A DNA stretch of 64,000 nt from Jatrophihabitans telluris (GTDB lineage: Bacteria; Actinomycetota; Actinomycetes; Mycobacteriales; Jatrophihabitantaceae): the NCBI RefSeq assembly GCF_023516435.1, contig NZ_CP097332.1:992001-1056000 (forward strand), written 5' to 3'. Of this stretch, positions 45,323 to 53,890 are shown piece after piece; positions within the stretch are counted from its first letter, which is position 1; every line of letters begins with the position of its first letter. The notes beneath the pieces are model-generated. The model ran no database searches. It was not told the origin of the DNA and saw nothing but the letters and a program-made list of their open reading frames with translations. A program made the translations under genes and the position numbers.

Positions 45323-47203
45323 GTGAGCACGAGCAAATTCCTGACCATCCTGCGTCAGCGGTGGCCCATCGTCGTGCTCTGCGTCATCCTCGGTGCCGGA
45401 CTGTCGGCGGCCGACATTGCACGTTCGACCAAGGTCTACTCCGCGGGTGTCGAGATTTTTGTGGCGACCTCAGGTGCCGGCGACGTCAATCAGCTCAACT
45501 CGGCCAACACCTTCATCCAGGCTCGGGTGCAGTCCTACGTCAACGTCTCGACGAGCCCCGCCGTTACCGGCCCGGTCCGCAAGAAGCTCAACCTCGCGCT
45601 CACCGACAGCGAGCTCGCATCCAAGATCTCGGCCAGCGCACCGCTGAACAAGGTCCTGATCGACATTCACGTCCACGACGCCTCGCCGGCGCGGGCGGCG
45701 CTGATCGCCAACGCAGTGGGGGAGCAGTTCATCGGCGCGGTGCAGGACATCGAGTCGGTCACCTCCTCCACGAGTTCGAAGGTCACGACGCAGTCCCCGG
45801 TGAAGCTGACGGTCATCCATCCGGCGCAGACGCCGCAGGCGCCGATCGCGCCGCGAAAGAAGGTCATCCTGGGCCTCGGTCTGCTGGCTGGGCTGCTGGT
45901 GGGCGTGGGTTACGTGGTGGCGCGCGAGCGTTTGGACACCCGACTGCGGTCGACGACCGACGTCGAGGACCTGTCGGGGCTTCCGGTGCTCGGCGTGGTG
46001 CCGATCGATCGGGCGGCCAACTCGCAGCCGATCGCCTTCCGCGCCGACGGGTACTCCCGCCGCGGCGAGGCGTTCCGCCAGCTGCGCACCAACCTCCAGT
46101 TCGTCGGGGTCGACTCCCCGCCCCGCATCATCTCGGTCACCAGCGCCTCGTCCGCCGACGGTAAGACCTCGGTCGCGATCAACCTGGCCGCAAGCCTCTC
46201 CGAGGCGGGTAAGACCGTCTGTCTGATCGAAACCGACCTGCGACGGCCCACGATCGGCAAGATCCTCGGTCTGCCTTCCACCGCCGGTCTCACCTCGGTT
46301 CTGGTCGGAAACGCCGACCTCGACGACGTGCTGCAGGACCTGGGCTCTGGTTTCTTCGTCGTGACCTCAGGTGCGTTGCCGCCGAATCCGTCGGAGTTGC
46401 TGGCTTCCAACCACTTCGCGTCCCTGATCAACGAGGTGGCCGAGCGGTTCGACTACGTCATCTGCGACTCCGCCCCACTGCTGCCGGTGGCAGACGGATC
46501 CGAGGTCGCCTCGAGCATGCAGGCGACGCTGCTCGTCGTTCGCGCGGGCAAGACGAATCAGGCGTTCCTGACCGAGTCGGTTGAACGGCTGAGCCGCGTC
46601 GGCGCCGTTATCGCCGGAATCGTGTTCAACATGGTCCAGCCGCCGCGCGGGGCCCAGAAGTACGAGTACTACCGCAACCCTGAGGCAGCACGCGTGGAAG
46701 CGGGCGCGCACGAGCCGAAGTCCGGCCGGCGCGAGGCCGCTGAGGACCGTCCCCGCTCCGGCAAGGGTGGTCCGGGGTCGGCGGGGGTCGTGGACGTCGC
46801 CAGCGCGCAGGCCGCGACGACCGCCAGAGGTGACGTAGCCTCGCCCGCTAGCGCGGCTGAGCCGCGCCAGCGCGCCGTAGACGTCCCGGATTCTGAGTCC
46901 GCGGCTGTGCACGACCGCCGCGCCGACGACGAGCGGCGGGCCGCCGAGCGACGCGCGGCCGGACGACCCACCCCGGACCGTCGAGGTTCCGGTCGCCGGA
47001 ACGAACGTTCGCAGAGTGACACCGACATCGCCGTCGGTACCGCCGCCGACGCTGACGCCACCGCGGTGCAGGCTGTCGTTCCCGGCGTTCGGGCGAGCGA
47101 CCAGACCGACGTACACGAGCGGATCGCCGACGTACCGCCCACCGCTGGGCCTGCCGACGAGATCACGCAGCGCAACCGTTCCGCGGCCCAAACCGGGCGC
47201 TGA
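45323..47203 (+). CDS. Polysaccharide co-polymerase/BY-kinase (Wzz domain fused to tyrosine autokinase)
   Basis: A 626-residue protein from GTG 45323. Residues 1-205 form a Wzz-type chain-length domain with membrane segments at about 14-32 and 181-200. The kinase has Walker A (ASSADGKT, Lys281), Walker A' (CLIETDLRRP, 300-309) and Walker B (VICDSAPL, about 379-386). The tyrosine cluster that BY-kinases autophosphorylate is short: only Tyr447, Tyr449 and Tyr450 (YEYY). The following 176 residues are disordered, rich in Ala, Arg, Asp and Glu, and contain no tyrosine. It would set polymer length and export with the polymerase, under control of the phosphatase at 43135. Confidence 0.9.
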   Translation: MSTSKFLTILRQRWPIVVLCVILGAGLSAADIARSTKVYSAGVEIFVATSGAGDVNQLNSANTFIQARVQSYVNVSTSPAVTGPVRKKLNLALTDSELASKISASAPLNKVLIDIHVHDASPARAALIANAVGEQFIGAVQDIESVTSSTSSKVTTQSPVKLTVIHPAQTPQAPIAPRKKVILGLGLLAGLLVGVGYVVARERLDTRLRSTTDVEDLSGLPVLGVVPIDRAANSQPIAFRADGYSRRGEAFRQLRTNLQFVGVDSPPRIISVTSASSADGKTSVAINLAASLSEAGKTVCLIETDLRRPTIGKILGLPSTAGLTSVLVGNADLDDVLQDLGSGFFVVTSGALPPNPSELLASNHFASLINEVAERFDYVICDSAPLLPVADGSEVASSMQATLLVVRAGKTNQAFLTESVERLSRVGAVIAGIVFNMVQPPRGAQKYEYYRNPEAARVEAGAHEPKSGRREAAEDRPRSGKGGPGSAGVVDVASAQAATTARGDVASPASAAEPRQRAVDVPDSESAAVHDRRADDERRAAERRAAGRPTPDRRGSGRRNERSQSDTDIAVGTAADADATAVQAVVPGVRASDQTDVHERIADVPPTAGPADEITQRNRSAAQTGR

Positions 47204-47601
47204 GGCTTCCCCGGCACCTGCCGCGGGCCCGTTCCTGGGTGTCGGCGCGCCGTAATACCTACTCTCGACGTGATCTACGTCGCATTTTCTTGCGCGCCCG
47301 GGCGCTTTTGCGAGAAAGCGAACGGCATTCTTACGCCTGCGCTGACCTTGGCTTCACCTTTGACTTCATGGGCCGCGAACATTTGTTTTCCCCGTATTTC
47401 CTGAGCCTGGCGTGTTGCCGCCTCGGAGAGCCCCATACTGGACATATGGCCTATACAGGGCACGATTTAACCCAGGTTTAAGCTACCTAACGTAACAAGC
47501 TCGTTACTGTCAGCTATTGCTCCGGCCCGGCTACCGCTGGTAACGTTCCGCCAGTCACCTTTACCGGACCGTGATCCGCGAATGCAGGAGCCAATTTCCA
47601 C
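47204..47601. other. 398-base intergenic region before the beta-helix gene
   Basis: I see no convincing gene. The base composition is AT-richer than its surroundings. Notable words are CTATACAGGG near 47450 and several AACGT/GTTAC words, including the inverted pair TAACG...CGTTA at about 47488-47506 and TAACGTT near 47540. These probably mark the promoter and leader of the beta-helix gene. The start has GCAGGAG rather than the CGGGGG box seen at other island genes. Confidence 0.4.
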
Positions 47602-50220
47602 ATGAAGCACAGGTACCCCGAATCGACCGCCGCTGCCAGTGCAAGGCACCGGGTCGACCGCGCCCCTCGGAAGCTTCCGACGCCGGTTATTGCTGGCCTT
47701 GCCGTTGCTGCGATCGCTATTCCGTCGGGTGCGGTTGCCGCCGTGACGGCCGGGGGATCAGATTCCGGAACGATCACGACGCACGTCATCGCGAAGGACA
47801 CTTTCAATCGGTCGGTGTCCTCCGGCTTCGGTACCGCAGATCTCGGTGGGATATACACGAATCCGAATCCTGCAAATTCCGGGACTTACGTATCGGCAGG
47901 TAAGGCGATTATCGGAGGCCTGCAGCCCGGCAAATCGTTCGGCGCCTGGTTGCCCGGCGCGTCGGCCAAGGACGAACTCAGCCAGATCGACCTCACGCTG
48001 CCTACGATCGACAGCCAGAAATCAGGTCTGTACGTCGCTCTGGAGACCCGTCACCAGAGTGATGGCCGCGCGTACCGCGGCAAGATCTACATCGACGCCA
48101 ACGGCAAGGCCGCGCTGAACATCTCACGCACCGCAACCGGCAGCACCGAGACCGGACTCGGCGACGCCGCGCTTCCGTTCGCGGTGCGCTCCGGTGAAAC
48201 CCTCACCGTGCAGACGCAGGTCGTGGGCACGAACCCGACCCGGGTCTCTGTTCGGGCCTTCCCGGCGGGGACGACGGCACCTGCCTGGCAGCTCGGAGTT
48301 TCCGACGCGTCGACCGCTCAGGTGACCGCGGCGGGCAGCGTCGGCGAGTGGGGCCACATGTCCACCGCCGGGACCAGCCGCCCGTTCGCGCTCAGCGCCT
48401 TCCAGGCCTGGGAGCTCGGTACCGCCCCGGTGACCACGCCGCCGACCAGCAGCGCGGCCCCCAGCACCAGCGCGGCGACGAGCAGTGCCGCCCCGAGCAC
48501 CAGCGCAACCAAGACCACTGCCCCGAGCACGACCAAGGCGAGTTCTACGGCCCCCAGCACGACCTCACCGGCCCCGACCAGCACCCCGCCGGTCACTCCG
48601 CCGTCGTCCGGCTCGGTTGGCTCGGTGGCCGTCGGCGCAGCGCAGTACGCCGTCCCCTCAGGTGCGGTGTTCGTCTCGCCCTCGGGTAGCGACTCCGCCG
48701 CGGGCAGCCAGTCGGCTCCGTTGCGCACCGTTCAGGCCGCTGTCAACAAGGCAGCCGCCGGCGGCACCGTCGTGGTCCGGGCCGGCACCTATCACGAGAC
48801 GGTGAGCATCACGAAGGCGAACCTCACGGTCCAGGCCTACCCCGGCGAGGCGGTTTGGTTCGACGGTTCGAGCGTGGTCTCCGGTTGGACGAAGAGTGGC
48901 TCGTCCTGGGTCCACAGCGGCTGGACCAACGAGTTCGATCACTCCGCAAGCTTCACCACCGGCAAGAACGATGCCTCGTTCATCGACCCGGCCTACCCGC
49001 TGGCGGCCTGGCCCGACCAGACGTTCGTCAACGGCACCGAGCTCGACCAGGTGTCCAAGGCCAACGCCGCCGGTACGTTCGCGGTCGACTACAGCGCCAA
49101 CACCCTGACGCTCGGATCCGACCCGGCTGGTAAGGAGGTCCGCTCCAGCGACCTCGCCAAGGCGTTCCTGGTCACCGGCAACGGCGTCACGCTGCAGGGC
49201 TTCGGCGTTCGCCGCTACGGCACCCCGGTGCCGATGATGGGCGCGATCCTGCTCTACGGCGGGTCCGACACTGCTCGCAACCTGGTCGTGAGCGACAACG
49301 CCTCGCAGTCGCTGAGCCTGATGAAGGCCAACAACAAGGTCGATCACCTCAGCATCAGCGACAGCGGCATGACCGGTATCCACGGCAATGAGGCCGACAA
49401 CACGCTGATCTCGAACACCTACATCACCGGCAGCAACCGCGAGCACTTCAAGCGCTCGCCGACCTGCGGCGGTATCAAGATCACCCGTTCGGTCGGGATC
49501 ACGATCGTCAACAACAGCACGGTCGACAACAACTCGACCGGTATCTGGCTGGACGAGTCGGTGCGTAACTTCACGATCGCCAACAACACCAGCACGGGTA
49601 ACACCAAGGGCATGACGCTGGAGCTGTCGGACACCGGCATCGTCGCCAACAACAAGGTCGTCGGTGGCGAGTACGGGATCCTGATCATGGACACCGGCAA
49701 CGTGCGGGTCTTCAACAACTCGGTCAAGGCGGCGACCTCACGCGAAATCGCCTTCATCCAGGACGCTCGTCGCCAGGCTGCCTCCGGTGCCGTCGGCCGT
49801 GACCCGCGGATGCCGGTTCCGGACCCGTCCTGCCCGTGGCTGCTTCGCAACATCACGCTGGCCAACAACGTGCTCGACACCACCGGCACCTACCAGCTGA
49901 TGGTTCAGGACCAGCAGACGAACATCCCGGCGGACAAGATGAACCTGTCCATCAACGGCAACCTGTTCACCGCTCGCTCGGGTAACTCGGCGATGCCGGT
50001 GGCGTGGGGCCAGTCGGACAACCGCACGATGACGATGTACCCGGTCGTGTCGGACTTCGACTCCGCCAAGGGGATGAAGAACCTGCAGACCGCCGCCAGC
50101 TCGGCAGCCAAGAAGGCGTCCGTCAGCTCGATCGACGCCTCCGCGGTGCCGCTGCCGGCCGACGTCGCGAAGGTGATCGGTGTGCCCACCGGAACCAAGA
50201 AGATCGGGACGTTTAACTAG
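47602..50220 (+). CDS. Secreted DxFxR-domain plus right-handed beta-helix protein
   Basis: An 872-residue exported protein from ATG 47602. Residues 1-50 are a long signal sequence. Residues about 65-275 form a DxFxR domain (KDTFNRSVSSGFGTADLGG), followed by a Ser/Thr/Ala/Pro linker to about 335. From about 352, FVSPSGSDSAAGSQSAPLRTVQAAVNKA opens a DUF1565/NosD-like parallel beta-helix with many N-N-x-S/T coil repeats to about 770. This fold is used by polysaccharide lyases, epimerases and phage-type depolymerases, and by adhesins. I cannot point to a catalytic set, so lyase activity on the island's own polymer is only a hypothesis. Confidence 0.82.
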   Translation: MKHRYPESTAAASARHRVDRAPRKLPTPVIAGLAVAAIAIPSGAVAAVTAGGSDSGTITTHVIAKDTFNRSVSSGFGTADLGGIYTNPNPANSGTYVSAGKAIIGGLQPGKSFGAWLPGASAKDELSQIDLTLPTIDSQKSGLYVALETRHQSDGRAYRGKIYIDANGKAALNISRTATGSTETGLGDAALPFAVRSGETLTVQTQVVGTNPTRVSVRAFPAGTTAPAWQLGVSDASTAQVTAAGSVGEWGHMSTAGTSRPFALSAFQAWELGTAPVTTPPTSSAAPSTSAATSSAAPSTSATKTTAPSTTKASSTAPSTTSPAPTSTPPVTPPSSGSVGSVAVGAAQYAVPSGAVFVSPSGSDSAAGSQSAPLRTVQAAVNKAAAGGTVVVRAGTYHETVSITKANLTVQAYPGEAVWFDGSSVVSGWTKSGSSWVHSGWTNEFDHSASFTTGKNDASFIDPAYPLAAWPDQTFVNGTELDQVSKANAAGTFAVDYSANTLTLGSDPAGKEVRSSDLAKAFLVTGNGVTLQGFGVRRYGTPVPMMGAILLYGGSDTARNLVVSDNASQSLSLMKANNKVDHLSISDSGMTGIHGNEADNTLISNTYITGSNREHFKRSPTCGGIKITRSVGITIVNNSTVDNNSTGIWLDESVRNFTIANNTSTGNTKGMTLELSDTGIVANNKVVGGEYGILIMDTGNVRVFNNSVKAATSREIAFIQDARRQAASGAVGRDPRMPVPDPSCPWLLRNITLANNVLDTTGTYQLMVQDQQTNIPADKMNLSINGNLFTARSGNSAMPVAWGQSDNRTMTMYPVVSDFDSAKGMKNLQTAASSAAKKASVSSIDASAVPLPADVAKVIGVPTGTKKIGTFN

Positions 50221-50237
50221 CCCGAAACCGACTGTTA

Positions 50238-50270
50238 CCGCAGGGCCGCGACATTGTCGCGGCCCTGCGG
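50238..50270 (+). terminator. Strong hairpin terminator after the beta-helix gene
   Basis: A perfect 14-bp stem, CCGCAGGGCCGCGA with TCGCGGCCCTGCGG, and a 5-base loop, 17 bases beyond the stop, followed by TATTGTTGTG. Confidence 0.85.
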
Positions 50271-50332
50271 TATTGTTGTGTGGTCGGCGTAAGAACCTGC
50301 CGTGCGGCGTGAGTCGTGCGTCACTGTCGCGT

Positions 50333-50347
50333 ATCAGAGCTTCTGAT
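50333..50347. promoter_or_regulatory. Dyad ATCAGA-GCT-TCTGAT
   Basis: A perfect 6-bp inverted repeat with a 3-base centre, 42 bases before the TagD-like gene start. It is a candidate operator. Confidence 0.35.
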
Positions 50348-50377
50348 CGGGCGTCACTTCACCGGCACACACCAATA

Positions 50378-50384
50378 CGGGGGT
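50378..50384 (+). promoter_or_regulatory. CGGGGG start-proximal box (cytidylyltransferase gene)
   Basis: CGGGGGT lies 4 bases before GTG 50389, following the dyad at 50333-50347. Confidence 0.45.
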
Positions 50385-50388
50385 TCTG

Positions 50389-50871
50389 GTGACACAGCAC
50401 GATTCCAACCACGAGTTCGACGGCGGGCGCAAACGCGACGGGACTCTGAAGGTCGGGTACGCACCCGGCGTCTACGACATGTTCCATGTCGGGCATCTCA
50501 ACATCCTGCGCAACGGCCGGCTGGCCTGTGACTACCTCATCGCCGGGGTCGTGTCCGACGAGCTGGCCGAGCGGGTCAAGGGCAAGCGCCCGGTGGTCCC
50601 GTTGGTCGAGCGGCTGGAGATCGTCAGTCACGTCCGTTTCGTGGATGAGGCCGTGGCCGAGGACGTGCCGAGCAAGCTCGAGATGTGGGAACGCCTCAGA
50701 TTCGACGTCATCATCAAGGGTGACGACTGGCGAGGCACACCCAAGGGCGACAAGCTGGAGAAGGACTTCGCCGAGGTGGGCGTCGAGGTCTTCTATCTGC
50801 CCTACACGGTGCAGACCTCCTCGACGATGCTTCGCCAGGCGCTGCACCGTGAGATCGCCCGTTCCTCCTGA
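50389..50871 (+). CDS. TagD-like glycerol-3-phosphate/alcohol-phosphate cytidylyltransferase
   Basis: A 160-residue nucleotidyltransferase from GTG 50389. GVYDMFHVGHLNIL carries the HxGH motif (His33, His36). KGDDWRGTPKG matches the GDDWxG block of TagD and ethanolamine-phosphate cytidylyltransferases, and VQTSSTMLR stands where the family has its RTxxIST-type motif. Reaction: CTP plus an alcohol phosphate gives CDP-alcohol plus pyrophosphate. The product could be the donor for the CDP-alcohol phosphotransferase at 26352. The exact alcohol (glycerol or other) is not determined. It ends 12 bases from the convergent GDPD-like gene. Confidence 0.82.
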   Translation: MTQHDSNHEFDGGRKRDGTLKVGYAPGVYDMFHVGHLNILRNGRLACDYLIAGVVSDELAERVKGKRPVVPLVERLEIVSHVRFVDEAVAEDVPSKLEMWERLRFDVIIKGDDWRGTPKGDKLEKDFAEVGVEVFYLPYTVQTSSTMLRQALHREIARSS

Positions 50872-50883
50872 TCGCCTCGGCGG

Positions 50884-52410
50884 TCAACTCAGCGGGCTGA
50901 TGCGCAGGTTGCGGAACGAAGCCGAGGAATTGGGCTGGTAGTCCTCTCGGCCGATGTGGAGATACCCACCTCGAAAACGGGAGTCGGCCGCGCTCACGGT
51001 GTGCGTCGCGCCGTCCGAGCGCGTCCAGGTGATCTGGTCGGGGCGTACCTCGAGTCGGAACGACATCCACTCACCGGCCTGGACCGCGCTCGTCCACACA
51101 GGTGTCGCGAGCTGCGTCGGGGCGGGATTGCCGCCCTCGTGGCTGAACAGGCCGAGCAGCCCGTTGGCCTGGATGATCGCGGAGTACCCGTCGGTGTCGC
51201 CGAGTTGATACTCGTAGTAGCGATCGTCGGAATGGCCGAAAACGAGGGCCAGATGCTGGCTGAGGACGTCGGGCAACACGTTCCACCGCGCCTGCAGGTC
51301 GACGCGGTACCCGCCCGAGCTCTGGGCCAGCGGTGCGAGCTGGCCCAGGCAGAGGAAGTGCTGGTTGTCGGGCACCGCAAGCGTGAGGGTCCCGTCGCTG
51401 GCCCAGTCCGGCGCCCACTTGGGCACCGCCGGTCCACGGGTGAGTTCGCCCGACTCGATCGCCCGTCCCGCCCAGCCGACCTGCGAGGCGAGCGCTCCCT
51501 GCGTCGAGACGTAGTGGTAACTCGAGGTCACCACGCCGTGAACGCCCAGATCGAAGAAGTACGCCGCCTCCGAACGCCGATGCACCGGGTAGACCCACAC
51601 CGGGACCTTCGTGGCCACGGCGGTCCGAACCAGGTCCGCGCTGAGGGGCCCGGACTGCTGCTGGCTGGTCGTCGGGATGACCAGGACGTCGCGGTCCGGA
51701 TCCAGGCCGCGGGCGACCTTGCCGATGAGGGCGGCCGAGACATCGCTGTCGGCGAGGTAGCTGAAGATTCCGTAGCCGGCCTTCTTGGCCTTGGCGATCA
51801 CGCCGGAGGTGTGAAAGGCCTTGACCATGACCGAGTCCTGAAGCCCGTGGGCCTTGACCATCGCCATCATGGCGGGATAGTCGGCGTCGCGCTTGGCCTC
51901 GACGAGCAGGATCGCCTTGTTCCCATAGCGTTTGAGCACCTCGGAGAAGAGCGGAACCGCAGGCAACGGCTCCGCCAGCCAGCGGGCTCCGAGCTGAGGT
52001 TGGCGGATGCCGATCCTGGACAGCACGGACGACGGCTGATCGTGGATCTGGCCGGTCCAGTTCGTCGTCCGGTCGTAGGTCAGGTCATGCATGCAGACGA
52101 GCACGCCGTCGGAGGTGGAGCTGGTGCTGATCTCCATCGCCGGCGCTCCCCAGGCGATCGCCGCGTCGTAGGCCGGGTAGGAGTGTTCGGGTAGGACGTC
52201 GCCGGAGCCGCGGTGAGCGATGAAGTAGCGCTCGCCACGGGTGGACTGCCAGTGACGCACCCGTGCGCCCAAGCTCGGCAACGGTGGGCTGGTGTGCTCG
52301 CCCTCCCAGATCGCTCCGGCCAGCAGACCTCCGCCGATCGCAGCCGCCCCGCCGGCCAGCAGCGTGCGACGTGAGATCGCGCGGCGGTTCGGTTCGACGG
52401 GCGTGGGCAT
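50884..52410 (-). CDS. Tat-exported GDPD-like protein with C-terminal lectin-like domain
   Basis: A 508-residue protein from ATG 52410. A twin-arginine signal (RRTLLAGGAAAIGGGLL, residues 14-30) indicates folded export. Residues about 60-315 form a glycerophosphodiester phosphodiesterase TIM barrel: AHRGSG (His66), the PEHSYPAY glutamate, VCMHDL (His108) and LLVEAKRD. The metal-binding ExD motif reads EIS (Glu93-Ser95), so one aspartate ligand is missing. Residues about 335-508 look like a LamG/DUF1080-type glycan-binding fold. It may bind or trim glycerol-phosphate-like groups at the surface, or be a non-catalytic relative. Confidence 0.82.
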   Translation of the reverse strand: MPTPVEPNRRAISRRTLLAGGAAAIGGGLLAGAIWEGEHTSPPLPSLGARVRHWQSTRGERYFIAHRGSGDVLPEHSYPAYDAAIAWGAPAMEISTSSTSDGVLVCMHDLTYDRTTNWTGQIHDQPSSVLSRIGIRQPQLGARWLAEPLPAVPLFSEVLKRYGNKAILLVEAKRDADYPAMMAMVKAHGLQDSVMVKAFHTSGVIAKAKKAGYGIFSYLADSDVSAALIGKVARGLDPDRDVLVIPTTSQQQSGPLSADLVRTAVATKVPVWVYPVHRRSEAAYFFDLGVHGVVTSSYHYVSTQGALASQVGWAGRAIESGELTRGPAVPKWAPDWASDGTLTLAVPDNQHFLCLGQLAPLAQSSGGYRVDLQARWNVLPDVLSQHLALVFGHSDDRYYEYQLGDTDGYSAIIQANGLLGLFSHEGGNPAPTQLATPVWTSAVQAGEWMSFRLEVRPDQITWTRSDGATHTVSAADSRFRGGYLHIGREDYQPNSSASFRNLRISPLS

Positions 52411-52648
52411 ATCTCATGATGCCCGGCGCCCTTGCCGTCACCGGCGACCGGGGTGACCGGATGACCGCTCACGGGTAGCGGCCGGATAGGTACGTGGCAG
52501 GCGTGACTGCACAGGCTTGGGACTAACTCACGATTGCTGCTGTCGTTGAGACGAGGCGAGTGATCCTTGCCGCGGACAGGCGTTTGGAGAGACGATCAAC
52601 CCGCCGACCGGAAAGATGCTCCGGCGCGGCAGTTGAAGCACGAACCCA

Positions 52649-52656
52649 CGGGGGGG
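52649..52656 (+). promoter_or_regulatory. CGGGGG start-proximal box (small propeller gene)
   Basis: CGGGGGGG lies 2 bases before GTG 52659. Upstream, 52411-52648 shows no gene; it holds the divergent promoters of the GDPD-like and propeller genes. Confidence 0.45.
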
Positions 52657-52658
52657 CC

Positions 52659-53846
52659 GTGAAAAGTCGATATCTGCTTGCCGGTTTAGTCGCAACCGTA
52701 CCGGTGTTGATGCTCGCCGGTGCGCCGCCGGCGTTGGCCGCGGGGACCGTGCCGCCCACCACCGCTATCCAGCCCGCGATCCCCTTCGACCAGACGAACG
52801 GCGACATCCTCGCCGTCACCAAGGTCGTCGGCTCCGCCGTCCCGCTCATCGCCTTCGGCGGCAACTTCACCGCCGTGATCACACCTGACGGCCTCAGTCA
52901 TGCCGCCACCAACTTCGCCGTAGTCGACGAGACCACCGGGACGGTCGTCTATGCCGGGAACGCGAACTCCTACGTCCGGACGATCTCCAGCTATGCGGGC
53001 GTCATCTACGTCGGCGGCGATTTCACGACGTTCGGGGGACTGGTGCGTAACCGGTTGGCTGCCCTGGGCACCACGTTCAGCGTGACTTCGTGGGCGCCGA
53101 GTTCGTCGGTGGAGATCTCAGCGGTCACGGCGACCTCTCGAGGCGTGTACTACGGCGGTGCAAGCGCCGGCATCCACCTGGCCAACTTCGCCACCGGCGC
53201 CGACATCTGGCAGCGGTACATCTCCGGCGGTCCGTGCAAGGTGATCTCCGAGTCGCCCGACGGAGCCTCGGTCTACATCGGCGGCCTGTTCGAGACCTAC
53301 AACGGCCTGGCCCGGCATGGTCTGGCCAAGGCGAGCGCGGTCACGGGAGTGGTCGACCCCGCCTTCAACGCCAACTTCCGGGTCGACTCGGGAGTCGGAG
53401 TGCACGCCAGCTTCGACGGCGAGGAGGCCATCTCGCTGGCTTGGGACGGCGGCACCAAGCTGGTCGTCGGGGTGGGCGGTTACGGCGCGGACGAGATCCG
53501 CCAGCTCAATCCGCTGACCGGGGTGTCGAACTGGATGAAGTTCACGCCCGGCGACGTGCAGGGGACCGCGGTCGTGGGGGACACCTACATCGCCGGGTAC
53601 CACCGGAATCAGGCCAACGCCAGCATTCCGTACCCGAACTTCGGGGCCCAGGTGGAAGCCACCAACGGCCAGCTCACCAGCTGGGACCCGCTGCTGACGG
53701 GCAACCAGGCCAATGCCGACCACGGCAACAACGGAATCCAGGCTGTCTACGCCGACCCGGTCGCGAAGAAGCTCTTCATCGCCGGCGCGTTTCTCAAGTA
53801 CGGGACGGTCAGTCGGCAGTCGTTGATCGTCTTCCCCTACAGCTGA
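52659..53846 (+). CDS. Secreted beta-propeller-like protein
   Basis: A 395-residue exported protein from GTG 52659, with a clean signal peptide ending near APPALA. The rest is repeats of about 45-60 residues with VGGDFT/IGGLFE cores and RLAAL or GLAKAS..TG spacers, the same repeat type as the propellers in the proteins at 28073 and 57260. VYIGGLFETYNGLARHGLAK and VVDPAFNANF resemble delta-60 repeats. It lacks the FN3, PKD and DxFxR parts and the cysteine-bearing insertion of its relatives. It may be a stand-alone version that binds the same partner. Function unknown. Confidence 0.78.
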   Translation: MKSRYLLAGLVATVPVLMLAGAPPALAAGTVPPTTAIQPAIPFDQTNGDILAVTKVVGSAVPLIAFGGNFTAVITPDGLSHAATNFAVVDETTGTVVYAGNANSYVRTISSYAGVIYVGGDFTTFGGLVRNRLAALGTTFSVTSWAPSSSVEISAVTATSRGVYYGGASAGIHLANFATGADIWQRYISGGPCKVISESPDGASVYIGGLFETYNGLARHGLAKASAVTGVVDPAFNANFRVDSGVGVHASFDGEEAISLAWDGGTKLVVGVGGYGADEIRQLNPLTGVSNWMKFTPGDVQGTAVVGDTYIAGYHRNQANASIPYPNFGAQVEATNGQLTSWDPLLTGNQANADHGNNGIQAVYADPVAKKLFIAGAFLKYGTVSRQSLIVFPYS

Positions 53847-53890
53847 CCAGGCCCGGCCAGCGCCCCGCTACCGCAGCAGCTCGGGGTGGA

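Noticed and set aside
47239-47481. 80-codon frame in the gap before the beta-helix gene
   Set aside because: No ribosome-binding site, no recognisable domain, and it lies in a region that looks like promoter DNA. I could not exclude it fully.
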